The translations under genes were made by a program, and so were the position numbers. This document shows, in pieces, positions 1 through 8,376 of a DNA stretch of 45,432 nt. The DNA comes from an uncultured Oscillospiraceae bacterium (lineage in GTDB: Bacteria; Bacillota; Clostridia; Oscillospirales; Ruminococcaceae): contig CAKSHT010000003.1 in NCBI GenBank assembly GCA_934457235.1, positions 1 through 45,432 of the forward strand. Direction: 5' to 3'. Under the pieces are notes generated by a model, which worked only from the letters and a program-made list of their open reading frames with translations, was not told the DNA's origin and made no database searches. Positions within the stretch are counted from its first letter, which is position 1. Each line of letters opens with the position of its first letter.

Positions 1-2
1 AC

Positions 3-395
3 AGAAATGCGGAAATGGCGTATGAAGCGTCCGGAGATGTTCTGAGGCACTGTCCTAACCGGAAGCTTGCCGGGGAGATAAACGCGCAGCGCGAGCGTTA
101 CCGCGAGGTCGCGGCGCAGACCCGCAGTGAAATAGTACGGCGCGGCGGAGTGCCCAGGGATTACCCGCCCTATGCGAAGATGATGTCGAAAATGGGCATA
201 GCAATGCGTACAGCTAATAACCGCAGCAGCAAGAACATCGCTACGCTGATGATAAAAGGCACCACGATGGGGATAATCGACATGCAGCACGCCGTGAACC
301 GTTCGCACCAGGCGGAGGGTCGGATACGCAGCGACGCACAGCAGCTCCTGCGGCGTGAGCAGGATTTCTGCGAGCACCTGAAGGATTATTTGTGA
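3..395 (+). CDS. Unknown helical protein, 5' end outside the window
   Basis: The reading frame is open from the window edge; the codons before the first ATG (position 15) read R-N-A-E-M-A-Y, which fits a longer N-terminus, so the true start is probably upstream. The visible 130 residues are almost all helix-forming, charged and without membrane segments or a signal peptide. The pattern (an N-terminal helix, a hydrophilic linker, a G-(I/M)-A-M helix, a hydrophobic T-M-G-I stretch, then a long charged helix ending K-D-Y-L) resembles small four-helix-bundle proteins of unknown function that are common in Clostridia; this is recognition by eye, not a search. It faces the convergent gene at 478-1443 with about 80 bp between them and no clear terminator. 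Confidence 0.7.
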   Translation, partial: RNAEMAYEASGDVLRHCPNRKLAGEINAQRERYREVAAQTRSEIVRRGGVPRDYPPYAKMMSKMGIAMRTANNRSSKNIATLMIKGTTMGIIDMQHAVNRSHQAEGRIRSDAQQLLRREQDFCEHLKDYL

Positions 396-477
396 TGGAC
401 GAAGAAAAGGTGCCCTGCGATGTCGAAGCAGGAAGACTGCGCGACTCAGGACGGCGCTCTCCGGTCAGCGGAAGGCG

Positions 478-1443
478 TCAGTCTCCGCCGTTCCAGTCGG
501 GATTCACAACGTTGTCGTTGAGTATGTTCTCGTAGACTATGCGGGCGCGGCGGCGCTGTTCCTGTGCGTCGGAGTCATTACCGGTCATATTGGAGCTGAA
601 TTCCTCGCGGAGGTAAAGTCCAACGGTGTCCGGGCAGGCTTTCCAGCGCGCCTGGTCGATGAATCCAGTGGTGTTGAGCTGGAGTCCGCAGCCTTCATAC
701 AGCGTGGCGTCGGGGTATTCCTCGGTGAAATCCGTGAAGAACTGTATATCCAGCGGGACGTCGCCGGTGCCAGGCTCCAGCGATTCTCCGGTTTCGAAGT
801 AGTCTGTGCTTACGCCGGAGTTTATCTTATTTATCATTCGGATTATCTGCCTGTCGGTGACGTACAGCTGGCTGTCGCCGGAGAAAAGCTCAGCGGAGAA
901 ACGCTGGCTCTGGGCGTCGGTGTATTGCGAAAGTCCGCCGGAGGTGTCCAGGTCAATGAAGTTCACGCCGACGTGTATCTTGCCGTTTCCGTCGAAGTCC
1001 GGGCAGTAGCGTTCCAGGGCGAGTTCAATGTCGGAGGTCTTGGCGTAAAGTCCGCTGGAGCTGGAGTTGGATATGACCAGGACATACAGATCTTTCTTTT
1101 CGCGCGTAGCCGCCTGCACGATCATGAAAGTTAAGAGCGTTACGCCGAATATCACCGCAAGCAGGATCCACTTATAGTGGTAGAAGAAGTTCTCCACGGC
1201 TTTCCAGCCGGTGGGCTTCTCATAGGTCGGCGGTACGTCCTCGGGTATCTCGTCGCTCTCTTCGATAAGACCCTGGCGGAGCTTCAGAAGCTCCGCTTTT
1301 TCGCGCTGCTGGCGCTGCTGCTCTTCCATCTCGCGGCGTACCTTTTCCATCGGGTCCTTCTTCTTGCGGCGGATAGGCTGAGCGTCGCCGTTGTCGTCGC
1401 TGAGTATGCTTTTGTATTCTTCGTTGTTATTGTTATCTGACAT
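478..1443 (-). CDS. Single-pass membrane protein of unknown function
   Basis: 321 residues. Residues 1-90 are cytosolic in type: acidic Asn-rich start, a basic patch near residues 25-29, then a Glu/Gln/Arg-rich coiled-coil-like stretch (31-60). One transmembrane helix is at about 91-111. The remaining 210 residues would be outside the cell; they include D-F-D-G-N-G-K at about 149-155 and no catalytic motif that I recognise. The start is an ATG preceded by GGAGGGT. It lies 31 bp after the four-helix membrane protein at 1475-1867 and probably shares its transcript. I do not recognise the family; a small extracytoplasmic domain on a tether is all that can be said. Confidence 0.8.
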   Translation of the reverse strand: MSDNNNNEEYKSILSDDNGDAQPIRRKKKDPMEKVRREMEEQQRQQREKAELLKLRQGLIEESDEIPEDVPPTYEKPTGWKAVENFFYHYKWILLAVIFGVTLLTFMIVQAATREKKDLYVLVISNSSSSGLYAKTSDIELALERYCPDFDGNGKIHVGVNFIDLDTSGGLSQYTDAQSQRFSAELFSGDSQLYVTDRQIIRMINKINSGVSTDYFETGESLEPGTGDVPLDIQFFTDFTEEYPDATLYEGCGLQLNTTGFIDQARWKACPDTVGLYLREEFSSNMTGNDSDAQEQRRRARIVYENILNDNVVNPDWNGGD

Positions 1444-1474
1444 TGTTACCCTCCTGTGGGTACATATTTATAAG

Positions 1475-1867
1475 TCATTCGTCGGTTTTCCCGTATTTTC
1501 TCACAAGGAATGTGAACGGCGTGGCGGTGAGGATTACAGCGGAGTAAATTATGAAATACACCAGGAATCCGGACGCTTCCGCCGCGAAAACCACTCTTGT
1601 GGACAGCAGGAACACGAGCGGCGGAAACAGCGCGGTGTACCATCTCCGGCGGATATCCCACCCGGCAAATATCGCGGCGGCAAGGCAGAATGCCGGGTCC
1701 ACCATAAAGAACAGCGCGAGGCATGACATCATTCCCGCGGCGGAGGATACGTTCCCGATTATCAGCGCCGGAACGAGCAGCATTACGACAAGGCTCGCCG
1801 CCAGTGTGGAAGCGGCGATGATCATATCGCGCCTGTGAGCCTTGAAAAATGCGATTATCCTTTCCAC
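1475..1867 (-). CDS. Small polytopic membrane protein, unknown function
   Basis: 130 residues with about four hydrophobic helices (roughly 14-38, 43-66, 76-95 and 100-118), a short basic N-terminus and a charged K-Y-G-K-T-D-E tail. The start is GTG, chosen because a strong AGGTGGGG ribosome site precedes it and the protein is hydrophobic from residue 12 onward. A longer reading in another frame covers the same DNA but has no membrane or domain logic and was discarded. It follows the lysS terminator and precedes the single-pass protein at 478-1443. No family recognised. Confidence 0.72.
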   Translation of the reverse strand: MERIIAFFKAHRRDMIIAASTLAASLVVMLLVPALIIGNVSSAAGMMSCLALFFMVDPAFCLAAAIFAGWDIRRRWYTALFPPLVFLLSTRVVFAAEASGFLVYFIIYSAVILTATPFTFLVRKYGKTDE

Positions 1868-1920
1868 TGCCCCACCTCTTTTCGCCCATAATTTTGACCG
1901 CGAATTTTGCCTTATAAACT

Positions 1921-1948
1921 ATAAAGCCGCAAGCGGCTGCGGCTTTAT
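1921..1948 (-). terminator. Hairpin terminator after lysS
   Basis: A 10-bp perfect stem (1921-1930 with 1939-1948) lies 18 bp past the lysS stop. On the minus strand the right arm ends in G-C-T-T-T-A-T followed by A-G-T-T-T, a modest U-rich tail. It separates the lysS block from the two membrane-protein genes. Confidence 0.65.
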
Positions 1949-1965
1949 ATGAGTATTTACGGGGA

Positions 1966-3486
1966 TTACTTCTCCGGCTTCATCGTCGGGAACAGTAAAA
2001 CGTCGCGAATGCTTGCGGAGTCAGTCAGAAGCATAACCAGACGGTCGAAGCCGAAGCCCAGGCCGCCTGTCGGGGGCAGACCGTATTCCAGTGCGGTGAT
2101 GAAGTCCTCGTCCACCTGGGCGTCGTTGCCGCCCTTTGCGCGCTTTGCGGCTACCTGCTTAACGAAGCGCTCCTTCTGGTCGATGGGGTCGTTAAGCTCG
2201 GAGAATGCATTACCGAACTCGGTGCCGTTGATGAAGTACTCAAAGCGCTCCGTGAACGCCGGGAACTCCGGCTTTCTCTTTGCAAGCGGAGAGTTCTCAA
2301 CGGGATAATCGTAGATTATTGTCGGCTGAATGAGGTTGTCCTCAACGAACGCCTCGAAGAACGCGATGAGAACGTGACCCTTTGTGGAGTTCTCATCCAG
2401 TTCGTCGTCAACGTGGTGTTCCTTTGCGCAGGCTCTTGCGGCTGCGTCGTCAGCCCAGCTGTAATAGTCAACTCCGGCGTACTTCTTCACTGCGTCGATC
2501 ATGGTAAGGCGCTCCCAGGGCTTGCCTACTGCGATCTCCCTGCCCTGGTAGGTAACGGTATCGGTGCCGCATACGTTCAGTGTAACGGTACGGTAAAGCT
2601 CTTCGATGAGATCCATCATTCCGAAGTAATCAAGGTAAGCCTGGTACATCTCGATGGTGGTGAACTCTGGGTTGTGAGTGGCGTCCATGCCTTCGTTGCG
2701 GAATATTCTGCCGACCTCGTAAACCTTGTCGAAGCCGCCGACGATAAGGCGCTTTAAGTAAAGCTCGGTCTCGATACGCAGATACATGTCGATATCAAGA
2801 GCGTTGTGGTGGGTCTTGAACGGACGAGCGGCGGCGCCTATTTCCAGAGGGAGGAGCGTCGGTGTATCAACTTCAAGATATCCGCGGCTGTCCAGGAAGT
2901 TCCGTATCTCGCGGAGAATGCGGGAGCGCTTAACGAATGTATCCTTGTTTTCGGGGTTAGCAATGAGGTCGAGGTAACGCTTTCTGTAGCGCTCTTCCTT
3001 GTCCTTGAGTCCGTGCCACTTTTCGGGCAGCGGGAGCAGGGACTTTGAAAGCAGCATTATCTCATCGGCGTGCACGGAAATTTCGCCCATCTTGGTGCGG
3101 AATACCTTGCCCTTTACGCCCACGATGTCGCCGAGGTCCCACTTCTTGAACTCAGCGTATGCGTCGTCGCCGATCTCGTCGCGGCGCACGTACACCTGCA
3201 TTCTGTCGGAGCCGTCGCGCACATCAATGAAGCTTGCCTTGCCCATGATACGACGGGTCATCATTCTGCCGGCGATAGCGACTTCGGTGTTCTCAAGCTC
3301 GTCAAATCGGTCACGTATCTCCTTGTTGGTGATGGAAACGGGGTACTTTGTGATGGTATAGGGATCCTTGCCTGCTGCCTTGAGCGCTGCAAGCTTTTCA
3401 AGTCTTACGCGGTGCTGCTCATCGAGCTGCTCTGCGGTCATTTCCTCAGCCTCGGTCTGCTGGTTCTGGTTGATCTCGTCTGCCAT
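1966..3486 (-). CDS. lysS: Lysyl-tRNA synthetase, class II
   Basis: 506 residues, normal for bacterial class II LysRS. It charges tRNA-Lys with lysine in the cytosol. An N-terminal OB-fold anticodon-binding domain (about 55-165) is followed by the class II catalytic core. Visible signatures are A-A-A-R-P-F and H-N-A-L-D-I-D-M-Y-L-R-I (motif 2 approach), F-R-N-E-G-M (motif 2) and G-F-G-F-D-R-L-V-M-L (motif 3) near the C-terminus, ending F-P-T-M-K-P-E-K. The first 25 residues are a Glu/Gln-rich extension. The ribosome site AGGAGG lies inside the last codons of greA, only 3 bp upstream, so the two are co-transcribed and probably translationally coupled. greA-lysS adjacency is frequent in Firmicutes. 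Confidence 0.98.
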   Translation of the reverse strand: MADEINQNQQTEAEEMTAEQLDEQHRVRLEKLAALKAAGKDPYTITKYPVSITNKEIRDRFDELENTEVAIAGRMMTRRIMGKASFIDVRDGSDRMQVYVRRDEIGDDAYAEFKKWDLGDIVGVKGKVFRTKMGEISVHADEIMLLSKSLLPLPEKWHGLKDKEERYRKRYLDLIANPENKDTFVKRSRILREIRNFLDSRGYLEVDTPTLLPLEIGAAARPFKTHHNALDIDMYLRIETELYLKRLIVGGFDKVYEVGRIFRNEGMDATHNPEFTTIEMYQAYLDYFGMMDLIEELYRTVTLNVCGTDTVTYQGREIAVGKPWERLTMIDAVKKYAGVDYYSWADDAAARACAKEHHVDDELDENSTKGHVLIAFFEAFVEDNLIQPTIIYDYPVENSPLAKRKPEFPAFTERFEYFINGTEFGNAFSELNDPIDQKERFVKQVAAKRAKGGNDAQVDEDFITALEYGLPPTGGLGFGFDRLVMLLTDSASIRDVLLFPTMKPEK

Positions 3487-3489
3487 TGT

Positions 3490-3978
3490 TTACGCTTCCT
3501 CCTTCTTGGTGATGTTGAGTATCTTGAACTGAAGCTCGCCGGAAGGAGTGTCAGCGGTTACGATCTCGCCGATGGAGTGATCGAGCAGCGCCTTGCCTAT
3601 CGGGGATTCGTTGGACATATGACCCTTGTCGATGTTAGCCTCGCTGGTGCCGACGATCTGGAATGTCATTTCCTCTTCCATCTCCATGTCGAGGATAGTA
3701 ACGACGTTGCCGATGCCGACCTTCTCGGTGGAGATGTCGCTGTCGTCAACGATGACTGCGTGCTTGAGGGTAGCTTCGATCTCTGCGATACGGGATTCTA
3801 CAAGACCCTGCTCGTTCTTCGCTTCATCGTACTCGCTGTTCTCGGAAAGGTCGCCGAATGACAGCGCTACCTTGATCTTCGCTGCGACTTCGGGACGGGT
3901 AACGGTCTTGAGGTGCTCCAGTTCCTCGCGGAGCATCTTCTCGCCGGCTTTTGTAAGCTGAATGTTTGTAGTGCTCAT
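3490..3978 (-). CDS. greA: Transcription elongation factor GreA
   Basis: 162 residues, the usual GreA length. It rescues backtracked RNA polymerase by stimulating cleavage of the nascent transcript. The N-terminal antiparallel coiled coil (about 1-78) carries the tip motif G-D-L-S-E-N-S-E-Y, with the acidic residues that act in the polymerase secondary channel; the C-terminal FKBP-like domain (about 85-160) includes S-P-I-G-K-A-L-L. A GGAGGAAC ribosome site precedes the ATG. It sits between the S41 protease gene (44 bp upstream, with a small GCAGC hairpin in the gap) and lysS, on one minus-strand transcript. Confidence 0.97.
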   Translation of the reverse strand: MSTTNIQLTKAGEKMLREELEHLKTVTRPEVAAKIKVALSFGDLSENSEYDEAKNEQGLVESRIAEIEATLKHAVIVDDSDISTEKVGIGNVVTILDMEMEEEMTFQIVGTSEANIDKGHMSNESPIGKALLDHSIGEIVTADTPSGELQFKILNITKKEEA

Positions 3979-4022
3979 AATAGTTGTTCCTCCAAATATA
4001 TTCTTGCAGCAATGCTGCTTAT

Positions 4023-5219
4023 TTACTCTGCTGTGATACGGGGTGCGAGCACCTCGATTGCTTTCTGGAGCTGCGCGTCGGAGTCGTCGTCAACGGTATC
4101 CGGGGTCGCTCCGGCGGCAAGCTCAACGGAATAATCCGGTTTCAGTCCGGTTTCGTTCCAGGTGCCTGATCTTGTGTATATGGTTCCGACGGAGAGCGTC
4201 AGCGCGCTGCCGTCCGAGAACGCGAACGTATTCTGCATCACCGCCTTGCCATAGGTGTTCGTGCCTATCAGCAGTGCGCCGTATTCATCTCGCATTACCG
4301 CTGCGAAAAGCTCTGACGCGGACGCCGTAGCGCTGTCCACCAGTACTGCCACCGGCAGGTCAAGCGAGTCAGTGGAATCCGTTTCGATGAGCGTCTTGCG
4401 GCTGCCGTCGGCGTATTCTACCGTCGCCGCCACCGCGGACGGTACGAACTGGTTGAGGATCGGCTTCAGCGCACTTGTGACTCCGCCGGTATTCTGGCGC
4501 ACATCAATTATGAGCGCCTTGGCTCCGACGGTCGTCAGCGTGTTCAGCGCGCTTGTGAACTGCTCGGCGGTTTTGGAATTGAACGTGCTTATCTGGATAT
4601 ACCCGATACTGTCGTTCACGACGCGGTATGTCACGGATTCTATCTCAAGCTGCTGGCGTATCAGGTTCACTGAGATGCTCTCGCCGTCGCGCAGGAGCTG
4701 CAGCGCAAGCCGCGTTCCGACCTCGCCGGAAAGACGTTCGAGCGCCTGACCGGACTTCATGCTGAGCAGGCTTTTTCCGTCGATGGCGGTTATGACGTCG
4801 CCGACCTTCACGCCGTTAAGCTCCGCGGAGCTTCCCTTGTATACGGTGGTGACGGTGAGGTATCCGCTGCCGTCCTCCTCCGCGTCGAAGCCAGCGCCGA
4901 GGATAACACCGGCGTAGTTCTGCTGAAGCTCATAGTAAGCGGACGGCGTGGAGTACGACGCGTATTTGTCGCCAATGCCGGCGATATAGCCGTTGATGGT
5001 GCTTGCTTCGAGAGCGTCGTCGCTGACGTTGCCGATGTAGTTCTGGCGGACGGCGGTGTCTATTTCCCGGAGCTTTGCGTAAACGCCCTCGTATTTCTCG
5101 GAGGTGCCGATCTTTGAATTATAGATATTAAGCGACACCGTCCATGTAAGGACGAATGTGATGGCACAGCCGATAGCGACAAGGCTTATCGCTATGCCGA
5201 GGGATATTTTCTTGTTCAA
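4023..5219 (-). CDS. S41-family carboxyl-terminal processing protease
   Basis: 398 residues, CtpA/CtpB type. An N-terminal signal anchor (about 5-30) places the protease outside the membrane. A PDZ domain spans about 100-185 (G-A-G-F near 108, G-D-V-I-T-A-I-D-G-K at 140-149), followed by the S41 catalytic domain. By spacing with known CtpB the Ser-Lys dyad is S300 (in A-T-A-S-A-S-E) and K325 (T-Y-G-K). The start is TTG with AAAGGAA upstream; the next ATG lies inside the protein core. Only 15 bp separate it from ftsX, so it belongs to the ftsE-ftsX transcript. Members of the family trim cell-wall enzymes or sporulation signals; the substrate here is unknown. Confidence 0.93.
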   Translation of the reverse strand: MNKKISLGIAISLVAIGCAITFVLTWTVSLNIYNSKIGTSEKYEGVYAKLREIDTAVRQNYIGNVSDDALEASTINGYIAGIGDKYASYSTPSAYYELQQNYAGVILGAGFDAEEDGSGYLTVTTVYKGSSAELNGVKVGDVITAIDGKSLLSMKSGQALERLSGEVGTRLALQLLRDGESISVNLIRQQLEIESVTYRVVNDSIGYIQISTFNSKTAEQFTSALNTLTTVGAKALIIDVRQNTGGVTSALKPILNQFVPSAVAATVEYADGSRKTLIETDSTDSLDLPVAVLVDSATASASELFAAVMRDEYGALLIGTNTYGKAVMQNTFAFSDGSALTLSVGTIYTRSGTWNETGLKPDYSVELAAGATPDTVDDDSDAQLQKAIEVLAPRITAE

Positions 5220-5234
5220 GGTGCTGTTCCTTTC

Positions 5235-6137
5235 TCAGACCTTCAGATACTTGCCGGTGCTGAATACGGTGCCCACCGCGCCGAGAAGCGCGCCCGCGCA
5301 GCAGTTTATGGCAAGGACTATCCACATGATATCACTGAACGGGATAAGTCCGTAGAATCCGAACATCTGCCACAGTGTGAGGTCAGCGGAGAAAAGCGAC
5401 GAAACTGAATCGTACACCAGCCAGGTAAGCCCCCAGGCGGCGGCACCGGCGAGAATGCCGATGAACATACCCTCTACGAAGAACGGGGTCTTGATGAAAG
5501 CGCTGGTGGCGCCGACGTATCGCATAATGCTGATCTCATTGCGGCGCGCGAAAACGCTGGTGCGTATCGTATTTGAAACTATGACGATGCTCACGACTAC
5601 CAGAGCCAGCAGTACGGCGCCCGCAATGAGCGTGAACGTATTGCGTATCTGGAGAAGCACGCTGGCAAAATCGTAGGGAGCCTTGATCTTCTCAACGCCC
5701 TCGATCTCGCTTATCATATTCACGACGTGGCGTATCTTGGAGAGGTCTGCAACGCGCACAAGGAAAGTTTCCGGCATGGGGTTGTCGTCCAGGTAGTCGA
5801 GAAGCTCGCTGTATTCCGCCATGTTGTTGCGGAAATCCTCAAGCGCCTGCTCCTTGGAGTAGTATGTTACCTCGGTGATGTCGGTGTTCTTTTCAAGCAC
5901 GGATCGGATATGCGTTACCTGCTTCTCGCTCACGTCCTCTTTAAGGTAAATTGTTATCTCGTTGGTATCCTCGATGTTCTTCATGATGGTGTTGACGTTC
6001 ATCATCAGGAGAACGGAGCAGCCTACCAGCAGCAGGCTGACCATAAGTATGCTGAAGCTTGCAAAGGACATCAGCAGGTTCTTCCATACTGAGGATATTC
6101 CCTTTTTTACAAGGTATGTGACATTACTCGTCCTCAT
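5235..6137 (-). CDS. ftsX: Cell-division ABC transporter permease FtsX
   Basis: 300 residues with the FtsX layout: one N-terminal transmembrane helix (about 20-45), a large extracellular loop (about 55-165) that in the family binds peptidoglycan hydrolases or their activators, then three helices (about 170-195, 220-245, 265-290). The motif R-R-N-E-I-S-I-M-R-Y-V-G-A between helices 2 and 3 is characteristic. The start overlaps the ftsE stop region by 14 bp, indicating coupled translation. FtsEX turns ATP hydrolysis in the cytosol into activation of wall cleavage outside. Confidence 0.96.
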   Translation of the reverse strand: MRTSNVTYLVKKGISSVWKNLLMSFASFSILMVSLLLVGCSVLLMMNVNTIMKNIEDTNEITIYLKEDVSEKQVTHIRSVLEKNTDITEVTYYSKEQALEDFRNNMAEYSELLDYLDDNPMPETFLVRVADLSKIRHVVNMISEIEGVEKIKAPYDFASVLLQIRNTFTLIAGAVLLALVVVSIVIVSNTIRTSVFARRNEISIMRYVGATSAFIKTPFFVEGMFIGILAGAAAWGLTWLVYDSVSSLFSADLTLWQMFGFYGLIPFSDIMWIVLAINCCAGALLGAVGTVFSTGKYLKV

Positions 6138-6813
6138 CTGAACCTCCGATATTGTCGTCGAATGTTATCGCGCCGTCCTGGATATTGATTATCCTGCCGC
6201 CGAAGTGCTTCACAAGGTCGTGCTCGTGAGTTACCATGATTATCGTGGTGCCCGCGGAGCGGTTTATGTCCTTGAGCAGCTCGACTATCTCGTAGGACAG
6301 CTGGGGGTCGATGTTTCCGGTCGGCTCATCCGCGATGATGAGCCCCGGATCGTTTGCGAGCGCCCTTGCGATGGCAACACGCTGCTGTTCGCCGCCGGAA
6401 AGCTCCTTTGGCTTGCTGCGCGCCTTTCCCGCAAGGTCAACGAGGTTCAGCACGTACGGAACGCGCTGCTTTATGAAGCGCGTGCTCTGGTCGGCTATTC
6501 TCAGCACGAACGCCACGTTTTCGTATACGTTCAGCTCCTGGATAAGCCGGAAATCCTGGAACACCATGCCGATGGAGCGCCGGAATTTCGCAATCTTGTT
6601 GCCCTTGGTCTTGTTCAGATTGTAGCCATTCACGAACACTCTGCCGGTGGTTGGAGTGATCTCGCGGGTCATGAGCTTCACCAGCGTGGATTTGCCGGCG
6701 CCGCTTCCGCCAACTATAAACACGAATTCCCCGTCGTTTATCCGGAGGTTGATGTCCTGGAGCGCGTCTACTCCGCTGGAGTAGTGCACGTTGACATTTT
6801 TTAGTTCTACCAT
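6124..6813 (-). CDS. ftsE: Cell-division ABC transporter ATPase FtsE
   Basis: 229 residues. Walker A G-G-S-G-A-G-K-S-T at 35-43, Q-loop F-Q-D at 85-87, signature L-S-G-G-E-Q-Q-R-V at 138-146, Walker B L-I-I-A-D-E-P at 158-164 with catalytic E163, and the H-loop histidine in V-T-H-E. It is the cytosolic ATPase partner of FtsX, encoded immediately downstream. The ATG has GAGGGAG upstream. A short acidic tail (G-G-S-D-E-D-E) ends the protein. A hairpin separates it from the regulator gene upstream, so it probably has its own promoter, which I could not place with confidence. Confidence 0.97.
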   Translation of the reverse strand: MVELKNVNVHYSSGVDALQDINLRINDGEFVFIVGGSGAGKSTLVKLMTREITPTTGRVFVNGYNLNKTKGNKIAKFRRSIGMVFQDFRLIQELNVYENVAFVLRIADQSTRFIKQRVPYVLNLVDLAGKARSKPKELSGGEQQRVAIARALANDPGLIIADEPTGNIDPQLSYEIVELLKDINRSAGTTIIMVTHEHDLVKHFGGRIINIQDGAITFDDNIGGSDEDE

Positions 6814-6896
6814 TGTTATTCTCCCTCGGAATATCAGATATTTTCCCTAATTGTTGTTTGTGCCGGGGCTTTTTCAGCCCTCTATAACACTTCAAA

Positions 6897-6925
6897 TGGC
6901 TGTCCCGTTTTTGTCGGGGCAGCCA
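6897..6925 (-). terminator. Hairpin between cdaR-type gene and ftsE
   Basis: An 11-bp stem with one G-T pair (6897-6907 with 6915-6925) and a 7-nt loop lies 26 bp past the regulator stop. On the minus strand it is followed by T-T-T-G-A-A-G, a weak U tail; on the plus strand by G-T-T-T-T-T-G. A second small hairpin, GGGCT/AGCCC, follows at 6866-6880. Probably the end of the regulator transcript. Confidence 0.55.
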
Positions 6926-6951
6926 GTTTTTGCAGTAATAGCGCCGTTTTA

Positions 6952-8037
6952 TCAGAATTTTGTCGGATTTGCGGCGAGGTATTTCTTGACCATCAGCGCG
7001 ATCTTGAAGATTATCGCATGGTCGAATTCACGCAGGTCGAGCCCGGTCAGCTTCTTGATCTTGTCAAGACGGTAAACCAGGGTGTTGCGGTGTACGAACA
7101 GCTTCCTGGAGGTTTCGGAAACGTTCAGGCTGTTCTCAAAGAACTTCTGGATAGTGAACAGGGTTTCGTGGTCGAGGGACTCTATGCTGTTCTTCTTGAA
7201 AACTTCCTTGAGGAACGTTTCGCAAAGCGTGGTCGGCAGATGATAGATAAGGCGCGCGATACCGAGGTTATCGTAGCTTACGATGTTCTTGTCGGTGTCG
7301 AATACCTTTCCGACCTCAAGGGCGGTCTGCGCTTCCTTGAATGAGCGTGCAAGATCCTTTACGCCGACAACGGGAGTTCCTATGCCGACGTTCACCTTTG
7401 TGAAGAACTCGCTGGAGAGCGTGTCGGATATGGAGCGCGCCAGCTTTTCGAGGTCGCGCACGTCGATGTTGTTCTTGACTTCCTTGACGAGGACGATGTC
7501 GGTTTCGGTTATGTTGAAAACGAAGTCCTTGTTCTTGTCCGGAAACAGGTTCTGGATAACGTCATAGGCGGAAACATCGTTGGAGGATATTACGCTTATG
7601 AGGAACACCACTCTGCTGATATCGGAGTTGAAATGCAGCTCGCGCGCCTTGAGGCTGATATCGCCGGGCAGCACATTGTCCAGGATTATGTTCTTTACAA
7701 AGTTGTTGCGGTCGTACTTTTCATCGTAGTACTGCTTGATTCCGGAGAGGGATATCGCGATAACGCTCGCATACTTCCCGGCAGGCTCGTCCGTGCCCTC
7801 CACGAATACTGCGTAATCCGGCTTGACATGGATACCGAACGGCTTGTAGGTGTAGCCGTCGCGGATAAATACCTCGTGTGAATCTCCAAGCTCGATGGGG
7901 AAGAAGTCGTTTCCTCCGCCTACTCTGGTCAGATCGCTGCATGCGATGATCGTGCCGTTCTCGTCAATTACGCCGATGACGCGGTTGACTGCGTCCTTCA
8001 TCTGGTGGACGATGCCCTGGAAAAGTCTGTTTGACAT
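6952..8037 (-). CDS. CdaR/PucR-type transcriptional regulator
   Basis: 361 residues. Residues 1-120 match the sugar-diacid-recognition style of N-terminus (V-I-G-V-I-D-E-N-G-T-I-I-A-C-S-D). A central GGDEF-like PucR region covers about 135-270, with G-I-G-T-P-V-V-G-V-K-D-L-A-R-S-F-K-E-A-Q-T-A typical of the family. A C-terminal helix-turn-helix lies at about 300-355 (L-F-V-H-R-N-T-L-V-Y-R-L-D-K-I). Family members bind DNA and respond to small organic acids or purine intermediates. No metabolic operon sits beside it, so the effector cannot be read from context. It is transcribed alone from a promoter at 8190-8218. Confidence 0.9.
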   Translation of the reverse strand: MSNRLFQGIVHQMKDAVNRVIGVIDENGTIIACSDLTRVGGGNDFFPIELGDSHEVFIRDGYTYKPFGIHVKPDYAVFVEGTDEPAGKYASVIAISLSGIKQYYDEKYDRNNFVKNIILDNVLPGDISLKARELHFNSDISRVVFLISVISSNDVSAYDVIQNLFPDKNKDFVFNITETDIVLVKEVKNNIDVRDLEKLARSISDTLSSEFFTKVNVGIGTPVVGVKDLARSFKEAQTALEVGKVFDTDKNIVSYDNLGIARLIYHLPTTLCETFLKEVFKKNSIESLDHETLFTIQKFFENSLNVSETSRKLFVHRNTLVYRLDKIKKLTGLDLREFDHAIIFKIALMVKKYLAANPTKF

Positions 8038-8189
8038 TTCTTTTACCTCTTTCTGCGAAAGCTGCGCTGCGCCAATGCCCGTACCTCCCGTTTCACAGAC
8101 CCCTCTGGGTCAGGCGATATGCAGCTGACGACTGCGCATGTTTTATGATTTCCCTGCCCGGAAGTGGGCAGAATTATTCCCTAATCTAT

Positions 8190-8218
8190 ATTGTACTAAA
8201 AAATTCAGAAAAAATCAA
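8190..8218 (-). promoter_or_regulatory. Sigma-A promoter of the cdaR-type gene
   Basis: Minus strand TTGATT (8213-8218), 17-bp spacer, TACAAT (8190-8195). The predicted leader is about 145 nt and ends with AAAGAGGT before the ATG. The gap 8038-8376 otherwise holds only the divergent metG promoter. Confidence 0.7.
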
Positions 8219-8266
8219 GGGTTTTTTATCTATTATGTAAAAGTTTCTTTATTTTTTTCGGTATGC

Positions 8267-8295
8267 TTGCAAATTTACACGAAAAGTAATATAAT
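8267..8295 (+). promoter_or_regulatory. Sigma-A promoter of metG
   Basis: TTGCAA (8267-8272), 17-bp spacer, perfect TATAAT (8290-8295). The leader to the metG ATG is about 75 nt, too short for an S-box or T-box. Confidence 0.8.
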
Positions 8296-8376
8296 AAAAT
8301 AGCACAATAATTTTTGGCGCAGGATATCATTTCCTGTTTAATATCACTACAAGTAGAAAAAGAGGTAAAAATAACA

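Noticed and set aside
395-532. Small plus-strand frame starting M-D-E-E-K-V-P after the left-edge gene
   Set aside because: It overlaps the 3' end of the convergent gene at 478-1443, has low-complexity Arg/Ser content and no family resemblance. The TGATG overlap with the preceding stop is its only support.
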